Assembly (NCBI GenBank): GCA_024760905.1
Contig: CM045733.1
Coordinates: 42,792,501 to 42,856,500 of the forward strand
Length of the DNA stretch: 64,000 bases
DNA from: Plotosus lineatus
Taxonomy: Eukaryota; Chordata; Actinopteri; Siluriformes; Plotosidae
Direction of reading: 5' to 3'
Under the pieces are notes generated by a model. It was given only the letters and a program-made list of their open reading frames with translations. It ran no database searches and was not told the DNA's origin. Both the position numbers and the translations under genes were made by a program. This document shows positions 35,533 to 46,082 of this stretch, one piece after another (the stretch's first letter is position 1; each line of letters begins with the position of its first letter).

Positions 35533-35844
35533 CATTCATTTTCTGATCTGATTAATCCTAATTGGGGTCAGGGGAGGCTGGTGCCAATCTCAGCCAACTT
35601 TGGACGAGGTCAGATTACACCCTGGACAGCTCGCCAGGCCACCACAAAGCAGAAACACACTAATGGCTATGCAGCCTACTCTTGTCGAAAGTTAACAATG
35701 GTTCTTTTCCATACCTCACACCATAGACAGTAAGAGACATGGTCTGCCTTTGATAACCCAGTTAGCTACACTGAGGGGACAGTGACAGCTTGTTGAGGAT
35801 GGTGGGAGGGGGGGCTTGAACCACCAGGCCACCAATAACCCTAA
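35533..35844 (-). mobile_element. SINE with L2-like tail, head rearranged
   Basis: Target duplication tacatattt (35524..35532 and 35845..35853). On the minus strand the tail ends cagaaaatgaatgaaat-like; the body contains the accattg, gagagacatgg and ggttatcaaagg counterparts. The tRNA-like head is partly deleted around the B box (poly-G at 35809..35816). Confidence 0.82.
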
Positions 35845-35853
35845 TACATATTT

Positions 35854-36132
35854 TAGATCCTTAAAATCAAATCTACTTCTGTGAGTTTCATCCTCTGAGG
35901 TAAATGCAAACACTTTTCAACACTTTTCGTATATTCTCACACAATATTTGGTTTTGGATTTGAACATAATTAATCATGTCTGTAGTTATATTCCAAGTTT
36001 CAGTAACATTGACTTGAAAAATAATTTGTTGGGATGTTCTCTGAAATTATCTTTATGAATTATTCTAACTTTTTTGTATTAAAAACAATGGTGTATTGCA
36101 TTCATATGTGTTACCCCACACTTCTACACAAT
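35854..36132. other. Non-coding
   Basis: Nothing recognised. Confidence 0.3.
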
Positions 36133-36140
36133 AACTAAAG

Positions 36141-36887
36141 CAGTGGTTCTTAACCTTGTTGGCGGTACTGAACCCCGCCAGTTTCATATGCTTATTCACC
36201 AAACCCTTCTTTATTGAAAAATAAAATATGACTTTTTTTTTCAAATTCAAGACATATGTTTTTACTGGGGCACAAAAATGAACCGTGCATTAACATCACT
36301 GTGTTCAACGAACAAAACCAATACAATTCATGAACTCCTCCCATCAAAACTACTTACATTTTTATGTGAGGTGCGCATACGTGTCTGTATGTGTGTGTAT
36401 TTATGTTTTATTTACATCTTATGTATTATTTTTGAATGTTTAATTGTTATTGTAAGCATTTATAACGTTGAATATGTATTTATTGATATTATATACACAT
36501 ACACATGTACGTATACATCAGTCAGCGTGGGTTTGATCCTACTTAGGATGCTGACTAGAATTATGTTCTGTTATATATGTGAATACATGTTGTACATATT
36601 CATCCGACCGCTTTCTTCTTTTGCTCAACATAGTATGGATTAAAACATTAAGAAAGAAATCACATGACATACCATCACGACAGTCACAAGTCGACGACTG
36701 AGCACACCAAATTTCCTGCAGCACAGATTGGCCAAGCAATGTAGCATGATCACCTGCAGCCAGTGATGGCCAAGTGGGGCGTGTCGTCATGAATATGAGT
36801 TGGGTGTGTGTCTTGACCTCCGCTGAACCCCTGAGACTGACTCACCGAACCCCTAGGGTTCGATCGAACCCAGGTTAAGAACCACTG
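36141..36887. mobile_element. hAT-type element, 747 bp, with nested repeat
   Basis: Termini cagtggttcttaaccttgtt and ggttaagaaccactg are inverted, and an exact 8-bp target duplication (aactaaag, 36133..36140 and 36888..36895) marks a hAT insertion. No transposase frame is present. Internally, 36305..36540 matches the middle of the cagggatccct element, so one repeat sits inside the other. Confidence 0.92.
36305..36545 (+). mobile_element. Internal part of cagggatccct element, nested in hAT
   Basis: Blocks shared with 42241..42733: cccatcaaaactac, gtgaggtgcgcatacgtgtc, ttatttacatcttatgtatt, tttattgatattatatacac and catcagtcagcgtgg. The outer termini are missing. Either the element inserted and lost its ends, or the two families share this core. 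Confidence 0.7.
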
Positions 36888-36895
36888 AACTAAAG

Positions 36896-38449
36896 TAAGG
36901 CATTACTAAAAAAAAAGTACAACATTGTGTTACAATCAGAAATATACTTCACTTTTTTGAAAATAAAAACATTCTTTAACACCTTCTTGATCATATGATA
37001 GATAACATTTTCAAGACAATTTATCATCCATCATAAATAAATGTGAGCACTTGATCAGGAATGTTGTGTGAATGTGGTCAGGTCATGAACTTAATCACTT
37101 AAACAACCTTAAATTGTTTTTGAGTTTAATAGTGCTAGCCTTCTTCGAGGGTCAAGTACTTTGCAGAGTTATGGCACAGATTAAGAATAATCCCTGTTGA
37201 GCTTTGGCACCAATGACCTCCTTCTTAACATATTTGCAGTATCAGCTGCACTCGTGAGTCGGCTGGCCTGCTCGCATACGCCAGAGAGCCATGTTACTAT
37301 TTGCAAGGGCTGCACTTTTCCATGATAGAATGTATGAACATTGATTCATCATGAGAAGCCCTGTGGTACCTTCTAAAATCAAAAGCAGTAAAGTAATAAG
37401 GAATAAGAAGACGAAACGATTGTAAGGGAAAATGGCAGGAGGAAAAGTTTAATAACCAAAACATGTCCTGAAGACCAAATGCCAAATCATGGATTAGAAA
37501 TGCTTTAATCTCTTACACAAGACCTCATGTCCTGCTCCAGACCAAGTCACTCTATCTCAAGCGTCCGTTCCCAGGATGCATCCTGGGAATTCCCCCAATT
37601 GTCCTGCCAAAAGTTGCTGTAATTACTGTTTACAAGACCCTGTGAGTGACCATGGATCTGAAAATAACTTCTCACAGGAAATTTCAGTGAGACTCCTGAA
37701 CTGCTCATAAAAGTGATGAACACAAATTCTCACTGCAGAATTGTCACCATGTTTCCGTGCAAGGCAGGGCTGAGTGTTTGGAAAGTGTGTGATACAAAAC
37801 CCTTCCAACAAATAATGGAAAGCAGTTGGTGATCAAGCATTGAAACGTGCCCATAATGTGCAAAAACAGACTGCTTGCACAATGACAATGATACATTGTT
37901 GCCATTTTCCACTCTGCCCTTCGCCAACAGTCATAGCACATAGCACAGCATCTTACCCTGTTCTTGCTGTCTGTGCTTTACACCAGCTTCTGATGGAGAA
38001 AAGATTGGAAACTCCAAACGCTCACTGACATGACAAATCTACACCCATTCGTTTACTTTATTAAATCCAACATCAGGGATCTCGTGATTTCAGACCAGCA
38101 TGTGAGAAAAAAAATAAACCGGCACAAAAAAGTAAAGGCAAATGTGTCCTTGGAAGCCTCCATTAAAAATGTACATTCATTTAGTGAAAGTGAACCATCC
38201 CTCAGATACTTTACATATAAACCTTTTTTTTTTTTTTAAACACAAGTGTCTCCATATGAAGTCCATTTTTTAGTGAGGAAGATAAAACAGGTGAGCATTC
38301 ATGCACTTATTACCTCCCAGGTTATTTTTTACCTGTGATTGGTGTGCTTGTTTTTTTTTTTTTTTTGCAGAATTATGAAAAAAATTATAGAATTTCATCA
38401 TTTTGCTACCAGAGCCATTGAATAAGACTTTATTCGATTTTGGAAATCT
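36896..38449. other. Non-coding, poly-T tracts
   Basis: T runs at 38225..38237 and 38350..38366. Overlapping opposite-strand frames of about 62-65 codons have no domain features. Confidence 0.35.
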
Positions 38450-39375
38450 CCTCTTCTTCTTTTCCTTTTGGCTGTTCCCTTCAGGGGTCGCCAAAGAGAA
38501 TCATTTGCCTCCATCTCAACCAATCCTCTGCATCTTCTTCTATTACACCAACTACCTTCATGTCCTCCTTCACCACATCCATTAAGCTCCTCTTTGGTCT
38601 TCCTCTAGGCCTTATGCCTGGTAGTTCCAACCTCAGCATCATACTACCAATATATTCACTATCCCTCCTCAAAAACTCTTACATGTGCTGTCCCTCTGAT
38701 GTACTCATTCCTGATCCTATCCATCCTCGTTACCCCCAAAGAGAACCTCAACATTTTCATCACTGCCTCCTGTCTTTTCCTCAGTGCCACAGCTTGTAAG
38801 CCATACAACATCGCTGGCCTCAGCACCATCTTACACACTTTTCCTTTCATTCTTGCCGATACCCTCCTATCACACCAGATATGCTTCTTGAACCATTCCA
38901 ACCTGCCTGCACATGCTTCTTCACACTCTCCATTTCTCTGGATTGTTGAACCCAAGTACTTAAAATCCTCCACCTTCTTTATGCGATGACATGTATTCTG
39001 TCTTATTGAAGCGAACCTTCATTCCTCTCCTTTCCAGGGCATACCGCCACCTCTCTAGATTTTCCTCCACTTGTTCTCTGCTCTCACTACAGATCACAAT
39101 GTCATCTGCAAACATCATAGTCCATGGAGATTCTTGTCTAACCTCGTCTGTCTGCCTGTCCATCACCATCGTAAACAAGAAGGGGCTCAGAGCTGATCCT
39201 TGTTGCAGTCCCACCTCCAGTTGGAATTCGACGGTCACACCAACAGCACACCTCACCACTGTCTTACACCTCTCATACATGTCCTGCACCACTCTAACAT
39301 ACGTCTCTGCCACTCCAAACTTCCTCATGCAATACAGTAGCACAGTTCCTCTCATGGCACCCTGTCATATGCTTT
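38450..39375 (-). mobile_element. RTE-clade LINE, copy 4, 5'-truncated
   Basis: Minus strand, from motif A's flank to the 3' end (cccctgaagggaacagccaa, ggaaaagaagaa). RT words: SGVAET-like then YVRVVQDMYERCKTVV, QGSALSPFLF (motif B), FADDIVICSES (motif C) and LYGLQAVALRKRQE. At the truncated end the CTGTCATATGCTTTCT block is followed by an imperfect repeat of itself (ccttgtcatttgctttct). No convincing target duplication found. Confidence 0.88.
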
Positions 39376-39402
39376 CTGCACCTTGTCATTTGCTTTCTAA
39401 GT

Positions 39403-39584
39403 CCAGCAAATCCTCATATCAGTAAATGTTGAAAAAAAATCCTTAAAATTAATAAAAATCAATTATCCATAATTTTAACCAGATTTATTCAATTTTGAAA
39501 ATGATCTGGTTAAAATTATGGGTACTGGATTTTTATTAATTTTAAGGATTGTTTTAAACATTTAGCATTATGAGGATTTACTGG
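39403..39584. mobile_element. 182-bp near-perfect palindrome (MITE-like)
   Basis: Left arm ccagcaaatcctcat, ccttaaaattaataaaaatc, cataattttaaccagat; the right arm is its reverse complement with few mismatches (atctggttaaaattatgg, tttttattaattttaaggat, atgaggatttactgg). Arms of about 75-80 bp leave a loop of about 20 bp. No coding capacity. It sits about 28 bp from the truncated end of RTE copy 4. No clear target duplication. Confidence 0.85.
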
Positions 39585-40619
39585 GCTGAGCAGAGGTTTG
39601 AGCTCTTCAAGAGTTCTTGTTTTCATCAGTTTCTATAGTAACGTCTAATTTACAGGAATGAATGGAGTGTACTGCATTATAACAAATTACAGTAATACAG
39701 TTATGAGCAATGTATGCAGTTATGTGACAAAGAAAGAAAGCAATAAACCTTGATATTAAGATGAATGTTGATAGACTCCCTAGTGCCGGTACTTTGTAAT
39801 AGTCTGCTAATCAGAAATGACATTGTTTCAAAGTGCTTATTGCTGGTACAGGAATTCATCTCAAGATTTCCACAGTAGTAAAATACAACTAAAACTTTGA
39901 AAGTGCAACATTTTTCATGAGCAAATATTGTCCCATATTAGAACGGAAAAGAGGTCAGTCGATCAAAACAGAGGTAATTTACATAAAAAAAACAATACAA
40001 TATAAAGAAAAGTTTAATTATTGTTGATGAAAACTGAGATAAAATTGTGTTACAGTCCCAAGCCAACTTCAGGGAGAAATATAAAATCCGTGGGCACCTT
40101 GGAATATTTTAATAGGTCACGAATTACCAGACCTGAAAAACAACCCCAAAGAATTAAAAGGCTTCAACTGAAAATAAATAAATAAAATCAAACAAACTGG
40201 AAAACATCTGATCTGATGTGGACATCTATGAAGACATCCAGTCACCAGTGACTACAGTCTAACAGTCCTCATTGTTCATTACCTTAATCTTCACAGGGCA
40301 TGAAATAGGCTGACAATGGCCTGGCTGTGGAGTTAACCGTTTCTAGCGTAATCAGGAAATAACATCAAAAGCCACATTGATTCTTTAATCCAATAATAAT
40401 ATAAATCTCACATGGATCCTCTGTTTTATCACATTACATGCGTATCTGTTAGCAAATGTCAACGGAACAGTTCTTGATACAGTGCTGGTGTTTGGTGATA
40501 TGCAGTTCAGTCATATGGTTAAAATATCCAAATTCAACAAACAGAGCTGTAAAACAAAATTATCAAAAAACATCTAACAAAATTAGCAAAAAGCATTTTA
40601 AAAAAGGAATGCTCAGCAG
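39585..40619. other. Non-coding, nothing recognised
   Basis: AT-rich; no repeat ends or coding signal. Confidence 0.35.
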
Positions 40620-41589
40620 TCCAGCACATCAGGTTTTGCCTCAAGAGTACTGAAAAATATTTATCGAAAATAGTGTTATAGTATTGTGGACTCTGATTTG
40701 TCGGAAGAGGTGGGTCTGAATTTAGAAAACATACTTTTGTACACCATGTCTTCACAGAGTACTGCGGCTTGAAATCAGTGTTTTGGGGTTGTTTAGTGGG
40801 GGCACTAGACCCAAAAAGCACAATCTTACTTTCATCAGTCCACAAAATGTGGCGCCATTTCTCTCCAGGCCAGTCAATGTGCTCTTTGGCAAATTGTAAC
40901 CTCTTCAGCGAGTCTTTTTTTTAACAGTGGGACTTTGCAGGGGGTTCTTGTCGCTAGCTTGGCTTCACATAGGTGTCTTCTAATTGTAACAGTATTCACA
41001 GGTAACTTTAGATCTTCCTGAAGTTGACTGTTCGCTGTGTCCTTGCTATTTTGGCTCTTTCTTCGTTCTATTTGAATGGTAGTTTTTTACATTCTTCCAT
41101 GTTTTTCAAGTTTTGGATGATATTGTAAAACATTTGCGATCATTTCAGCTGAGCAGCCTGCCATTTCCCGCACTTCTTTATTTGTATTTTCGCTCTCCAA
41201 TGAACTTTTTATTAAGGTACGCTGTTCTTCTGAACAATGTCTGGAACGATCCATTTCCTTCAGAATTTCAGCAAGAAATGCAAAATAACAAGCATGTACA
41301 ACATTTGGTGTCTTCCTTCCTGAAATAAGGGCAATAATTGACACCTGTTTTTGAAAAAATGAATGATGTCAATAATTGAACTCCACATTACTATTATTTT
41401 AAACACGCCCTTTTCAATTAGAGATTCAATTACACAGAATCAGCAGCATGGTGCCATGACTGTTGGATATTGTTATTCTACTACACCTACTAGTAAATTA
41501 TTTCCCATGTGGAAATATAATTTCTCCCCAAAACAGAGACTGCTTAGGTTAGTGATGTCTTACTGCTGTTATTCTGAACACAACTGTAT
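40620..41589 (-). mobile_element. Tc1-like transposon relic
   Basis: The right terminus, read on the minus strand, is tacagttgtgttcagaataa followed by cagcagta, a known Tc1-like TIR. Coding starts at 41254 with MDRSRHCSEEQRTLIKSSLE and KEVREMAGCSAEMIANVLQ (paired-like DNA-binding domain). After several breaks, 40845..40750 gives [13 protein letters not shown] and [11 protein letters not shown] from the DDE region. The last catalytic part and the left TIR are not visible, so the element is truncated and inactive. Confidence 0.85.
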
Positions 41590-41615
41590 ACACACACACA
41601 CACACACACACATAT

Positions 41616-41672
<57 letters not shown>

Positions 41673-41676
41673 TATA
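41590..41676. repeat. Compound (CA)/(TA) microsatellite
   Basis: Lies exactly between the Tc1-like TIR and a cagggatccct terminus. Confidence 0.96.
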
Positions 41677-42030
41677 GGGATCCCTCCCTACTTTGCGCTT
41701 CAATTTATGTGGCTTCAGTGCATTGTGTTTTTTTTTTTTTTTTAAATATTCACCGAAATAAAAAATTAAGGAAGAAAAGGAGAAAGGTTAAGGAAAATGC
41801 CACAAAAACAAGGCCAGTTATCCAAAAAAAAAAAAACCCCAAACAAACAAAACAAAAAAACAACCTAAAATCTCCCATCAAAACTACATTTTTATGTGAG
41901 GTGCGCGTCTGTTTGTGTGTGTATATTTATATTTTATTTACATCTTATGCATTATTTTTTTAATGTTTGTTATTATAAGCATTTATAACATTGAACATGT
42001 ATTTATTGATATTATATACACATTTGACCT
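41677..42030 (+). mobile_element. cagggatccct element, 3'-truncated copy
   Basis: Starts agggatccctccctactttg then gcttcaatttatgtggcttc, followed by the A-rich block, tcccatcaaaactac, gtgaggtgcgcgtctgtttg and tttattgatattatatacac; then homology to the complete copy stops. Confidence 0.8.
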
Positions 42031-42240
42031 TTTTCTTGTCACAAAACTGAGAAGGAAGAAGATGTAAAATTATTTCAAAAACTGTACATACATATTTTGA
42101 TATTGTATCTCTCAGGCAAGCACTAAAGATTTTGCCGCATTGACTCATAAATAAACATGGACACGGAAATATTTATTCAAGTTTGAAGTTGAGTAGTTAG
42201 AAAATGTACCACTATATATGCATATGTGTGTGTGTGTGCA
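42031..42240. other. Non-coding spacer
   Basis: Unrecognised, ending in a short GT run next to the following element. Confidence 0.3.
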
Positions 42241-42729
42241 TACAGGGATTCCTGCCTACTTCGCGCTTCAATTCATGTGGCTTCAGTGCATCGCATTGTT
42301 TTTTTTGTTTTTGTTTGTTTCATCGTATTAAAAAAATAAGGAAATTAAGGAAGAATAGGGGGAAAAGTTAAAGAAAATTCCACAAAATCAAGACTAATTA
42401 TGCAACAACAAAAAAAAACCCTAAACAAATACACAACAAAAAACAACCCAAAATCCCCTATCGAAACTAGTTACATTGTTGTGAGGTGCGCATCTGAGTG
42501 TGTGTTCACACGCGTCTGGGTATTTATATTTTATTTACATCTTATGCATTATTTTTTTATGTTTAATTGTTATAAGCATTTATAGAATTGGATATTTGAT
42601 TATTGATACACATATACATATCTATACATCACTCAGGGGAGGTTGGGGAGGAGGTGAACCTACTTTGTGGATTTCGATGGTTACTTGGGGATCTCGGTCC
42701 CAATTAACCACTGAAAGTGAGGGGATCCC

Positions 42730-42733
<4 letters not shown>
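42241..42733 (+). mobile_element. cagggatccct element, complete copy (about 490 bp)
   Basis: The left end cagggattcctgcctacttc and the right end (reverse complement cagggatcccctcactttca) form an imperfect terminal inverted repeat. The left flank is TA, as expected for pogo/mariner-type elements. The body is A-rich, with ccctatcgaaactagttac, gaggtgcgcatctgag, ttatttacatcttatgcatt and ctacatcactcagg-like blocks. No protein coding. It passes straight into (GT)n(TA)n on the right. Class assignment (Tigger/mariner-type non-autonomous) rests on the TIR style and TA. Confidence 0.75.
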
Positions 42734-42799
<66 letters not shown>

Positions 42800-42803
42800 C
42801 ACA
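42734..42803. repeat. (GT)n(TA)n microsatellite
   Basis: Bridges the cagggatccct end and the pogo-like end at 42804. Confidence 0.97.
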
Positions 42804-43140
42804 CAGTAGGCCCTTGACTATTCGTGGTGTTGCACTCACAGTTTGAGTATTTGCAGACTGCCAAGCAACTGACACGTCACTCAAATTCAGCCAATGGCTG
42901 TCCTCCTTCCTGCTGATTGGTTGAGATGATGCAATGCCCCCTTTTTCTCATTTGCACACAAGTTGTCAATGAGCCAGTTTTTGTGTGTGTTTTAATTACC
43001 AGTTAAGCTCTATGATGCCACTCAAACGCTGTGCGTCTCCTCTGGCTAAGCGATAGAAAATGCTGGCTGTCTCTTCTGAAGAAATAAGACTTTCTCCAGA
43101 AGAAACATTAGTTTCCCCAGAACTGTTGTATTAAAGTCTT
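42804..43140 (+). mobile_element. Pogo/Tigger-like relic (family 3), 5' part
   Basis: Begins cagtaggcccttgactattc; the leader matches 61594..61430 read in reverse (tgccaagcaactgacacgtc, aaattcagccaatggctgtc). A broken coding start, MMPLKRCASPLAKR then KMLAVSSEE, corresponds to the Tigger-type N-terminus. The rest is absent. Confidence 0.72.
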
Positions 43141-43325
43141 TTTCAATTATTATTCCAGTACAGTACCTAAGTTAATGTGTAGAATGTTTGTGCATGAAAT
43201 TTTGTTCTTCAGCATGTTTAACAAACGATACCAAAAGGATAAACTTTATTACGCTTTAACATTGAACTTGGAGTGACGGTGGTTTAATTCAGTAAATGTT
43301 TAATAAATTTGGCGCGATGTGATCT

Positions 43326-43675
43326 GGACCTCCGATCCCTCAAGCAAACAGGTGAATGTTGAGTACGAAACAAGTGTTCAAAGCGCACTTGCCTGCTTGA
43401 GAGATCGGTGGTCCAGACAAGTCGCACCCCGTCTCAAAAGCGCCGGCGTCGGCTCCGCCAAGTGTGGGCAGCGTCGCAACCGACACCGGAGCCCCCAGAA
43501 ACGGAGCACGGCTCATGCGGACCTTCGATCCCTCAAGCAAACGAGTGAATGTTGAGTACTAAACAAGTGTGCAAAGCGCACTTGCCTGCTTGACAGGTCA
43601 GAAGTCTAGACAAGCCCAAAAAGCTCCGGTGACGGCCGTGACGCCTCCCGCATTTGGCAGAGCGCGTCACAAATG
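43326..43675. repeat. GC-rich 193-bp tandem repeat, two units
   Basis: Unit 1 starts ggacctccgatccctcaagc at 43326; unit 2 starts ggaccttcgatccctcaagc at 43519. Shared blocks: gtgaatgttgagtac, aacaagtgt, caaagcgcacttgcctgctt. The second unit is incomplete and diverges after about 120 bp (aaagctccggtgacggc versus aaagcgccggcgtcggc). Much richer in GC and CpG than the surroundings. Identity unknown. Confidence 0.85.
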
Positions 43676-43821
43676 TTTAATATTGTTTGGTTAATATATA
43701 TATATATTTTTTTTAATGCATTAGCAGCTGGGCCACCAGTCACTTGGTGGGACGCTGACGTTGAGCACTGAGGAAGGTGTTGACTTCACATTTGTTGACT
43801 TCACATTTGAATTTTTGCCTG

Positions 43822-44310
43822 TCATGTGTGGTCAGTTTCTTCAGGTAGACTATGCCACAATCTTATTGTGGCTGGTAGAAAAGACCTCAGGGGGCTTGTT
43901 GATGAGTGCTGAGCACTAGACTTTCTGGTAACACGTCCTGCTGGTTTAGGCTGAGGAATTAGGGCATTTAGTAGGGCAGGGGCTTCTTTGTGGTACATAC
44001 GGTGGAGCAGTGTTAGTGCTCCCACATTTCTACGTTGGTCCAGTGACTGAATTTGCATTGAATCCAGGTCACCTGGCTTGGATCCTATTATTTTGATAGC
44101 TCTTTGTCTGGTATCAAGCCATGATAATAATGTAGGAGAGGCACCCATCCAGACCGATGAGGCATATTCCATTCTGGACCTCACCATACTCTTATTTATC
44201 ATAGCTCTCTGGTCAGGCTTCAGGAACCTGGACACTCTTCTCAGGAGTCCCAAGCAACAGCCAGCATCTTCAGCCATCTTTTTCATGTGGGTCCATGTGT
44301 GGCTCAAATG
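43822..44310 (-). pseudogene. Non-LTR retrotransposon RT C-terminal fragment
   Basis: A 161-codon open frame: HTWTHMKKMAEDAGCCLGLL, RRVSRFLKPDQRAMINKSMV, RSRMEYASSVWMGASPTLL, QRAIKIIGSKPG, NVGALTLLHRMYHKEAPALL and LPATIRLWHSLPEE. This is the region after the RT fingers/palm in jockey/I-like LINEs, where a yraqVRSvMEYAS-type word and a terminal aitiWNSLPe-type word are typical. The RT catalytic core is absent. Not RTE or Rex3. The frame is surprisingly clean for a fragment. The adjacent region to 43690 contains a tandem of tttgttgacttcacatttg-like words and a TA/A-rich tail. Confidence 0.75.
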
Positions 44311-44359
44311 TTTAATTAATAAAACGGTTTAATATGTTTTAATAAATAATTTCTTTTAC

Positions 44360-44525
44360 TTTTAACACATCATACAAAATTGGTGAATTTTTAAAAGGTT
44401 TATAAGGAAAGTCAGGGAGCCTTGGAACAAATCACATGTTTTACATGTAAAATGCACCTCTACTTAAGAAAACTCCAGGTTACGAAAAAGGCTCTGGAAT
44501 GGATTAATTTCATAAGTAGAGGGCG
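44360..44525 (+). mobile_element. 3' end of pogo-like family 2
   Basis: gagccttggaacaaatcaca, ttttacatgtaaaatgcacc and ctctacttaagaaaactcca match, in opposite orientation, the region 20205..20290. Ends cataagtagaggg next to a GT/TA microsatellite. Confidence 0.72.
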
Positions 44526-44559
<34 letters not shown>

Positions 44560-44592
44560 ATATATTATATATATATACATACACACACACAG
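44526..44592. repeat. (GT)/(TA)/(CA) microsatellite
   Basis: Lies between a pogo-like end and a cagggatccct end. Confidence 0.95.
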
Positions 44593-45645
44593 GGATCTCT
44601 CACTTTCTGTGGTTAATTGGGACCATCGAAAGGTGTGAAGTAGGATCCCCTCCCCCATGTATACATACATGTGTCTATAATATCAATAAATACATTCAGT
44701 GTTATAAATGCTTATAACATTAACAAAAAAAAAACACAAGCTTGAAATAAAATATAAATGCAGACACTCCCCAACTTACCAACATTCGTTTTGCAAACAG
44801 CTGGAGATACCAGCAGGGCTGTCTGAGGTTGAAAGTGAAATGAACTTGAAAGTAGGAATAAAATCTACAGAAAGCTATCATAAGTATGAAATATAATTAA
44901 ACATTATCCTGAGGTACACTTAATACGAGGCTCTGGCAGAGGGGTGTACTTTTCACATGTGCTTTACACCTGAGGTCTGGGAAGAGAAGCAGACGATACT
45001 TTTCTGAACTTGTGCCAAAATTTTCAAAGTAGTAACAAACTGACTCCAGTGTTATCTAGTTCATTATAAGAGTGAAACTCTGTGAATCTGATCAGATCCG
45101 CTATGCTGTGCTTGAGAGGAATCAGGAGTTTAAACACGGGGCATAATGGTTTTGATAATATACAGATGATTATGGAGCGAGAGATTGTACACAGTACAAA
45201 CTCGTATAGGTTACTTATACAAGGTTGAAATATCCGTTCCCCTCTAAAGAATGTCCTGTAATGACTTACAAACAAGTTCATCTAAGAACGGCCATTCTGC
45301 ACCTAACTCATTTGTAAGCTGGGGAGTGTCTGTATACATACATACAGATGGTTTTGCATGAGAAGACGACGACACACATACATACGCCATGCACAGACAG
45401 ATGCAACAATGTATACAGTTTTGATGGGAGATTTTGGGGTTTTTTTGTTTGTTTAGGGTTTTTTTTTTTTTTTTTTGCATAATTGGCCTTGTTTTTGTGA
45501 CATTTTCCATAACCCCCCCCCCCCATTCTTCCTTAGTTTCCTAATTTTTTTAATTTGATAAATATTTATTGATTTATTTTTTTTTAAAAATGCGATGTAC
45601 TGAAGCCACATTAATTGAAGCGTAAACTAGTGAGGGATCCCTGTG
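44590..45645 (-). mobile_element. cagggatccct element split by a nested TIR element
   Basis: Right-end half at 44590..44760 (cagggatctctcactttctg, ggttaattgggaccatcg, taatatcaataaatac) and left-end half at 45333..45645 (cagttttgatgggagatttt, ttgaagcgtaaactag, tgagggatccctg). Both are on the minus strand, with the element 44761..45332 between them. The two halves join at the word equivalent to ataaatatacacac in other copies. Confidence 0.82.
44761..45332. mobile_element. TIR element (cagacactccccaactta), 572 bp
   Basis: Ends cagacactccccaacttacc and its inverse gtaagctggggagtgtctg. The right flank is TA. No coding region. A 1,060-bp relative is at 62103..63162 in the opposite orientation; shared internal blocks include the tataagtaacctatacgagt and ctcaagcacagcatagc counterparts. 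Probably a pogo/mariner-type non-autonomous element. Confidence 0.82.
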
Positions 45646-45655
45646 TGTACGCGTG

Positions 45656-45708
<53 letters not shown>
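45646..45708. repeat. (GT)/(TA)/(CA) microsatellite
   Basis: Between a cagggatccct end (45645) and the hairpin element at 45709. Confidence 0.95.
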
Positions 45709-45711
<3 letters not shown>

Positions 45712-45914
45712 CTTCTCAAAAAATTAGCATATTGTGATAAAGTTTATTATTTTCTGTAATGTGGTGATAAAAATTTCATATATTTAACAATAAAAGGCCT
45801 GAAATATTTCAGTTGGTGTGCAATGAATCTAAAATATATGAAAGTTTAATTTTTATCAGTACATTACAGAAAATAATGAACTTTATCGCAATATGCAAAT
45901 TTTTTGAGAAGGAC
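45709..45914. mobile_element. 206-bp Tc1/mariner-type hairpin MITE
   Basis: Long inverted arms: gtccttctcaaaaaattagc, atattgtgataaagtttatt, attttctgtaatg on the left and their reverse complement on the right, ending ttttttgagaaggac. The small central loop is near 45795..45825. Typical of short fish Tc1/mariner derivatives. Confidence 0.88.
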
Positions 45915-45959
45915 CAGTACACCCATATTCAGATGCGCACACGCATGCAGATGCGCATA

Positions 45960-46035
45960 CATGCACTCAGATGCACACCACAAAAATGTAAGTAGTTTTG
46001 ATGGGAGGTTAAAACAAGTAAACAAACAAAAAAAA
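45960..46035 (-). mobile_element. cagggatccct element fragment
   Basis: gatgcacaccacaaaaatgt and agttttgatgggagg match the middle of the family on the minus strand. Confidence 0.6.
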
Positions 46036-46082
46036 AAAGCGCAGTTTTCTGTGCCAATTGCATTTAAGGGCAAAATTTTAAA

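Noticed and set aside
36278..36643. 121-codon frame
   Set aside because: Spans the hAT element and nested repeat; hydrophobic, low complexity, no domain.
43319..43555. 78-codon frame in the GC-rich tandem
   Set aside because: Open because of composition and repetition; no domain, and the unit is duplicated non-coding-like sequence.
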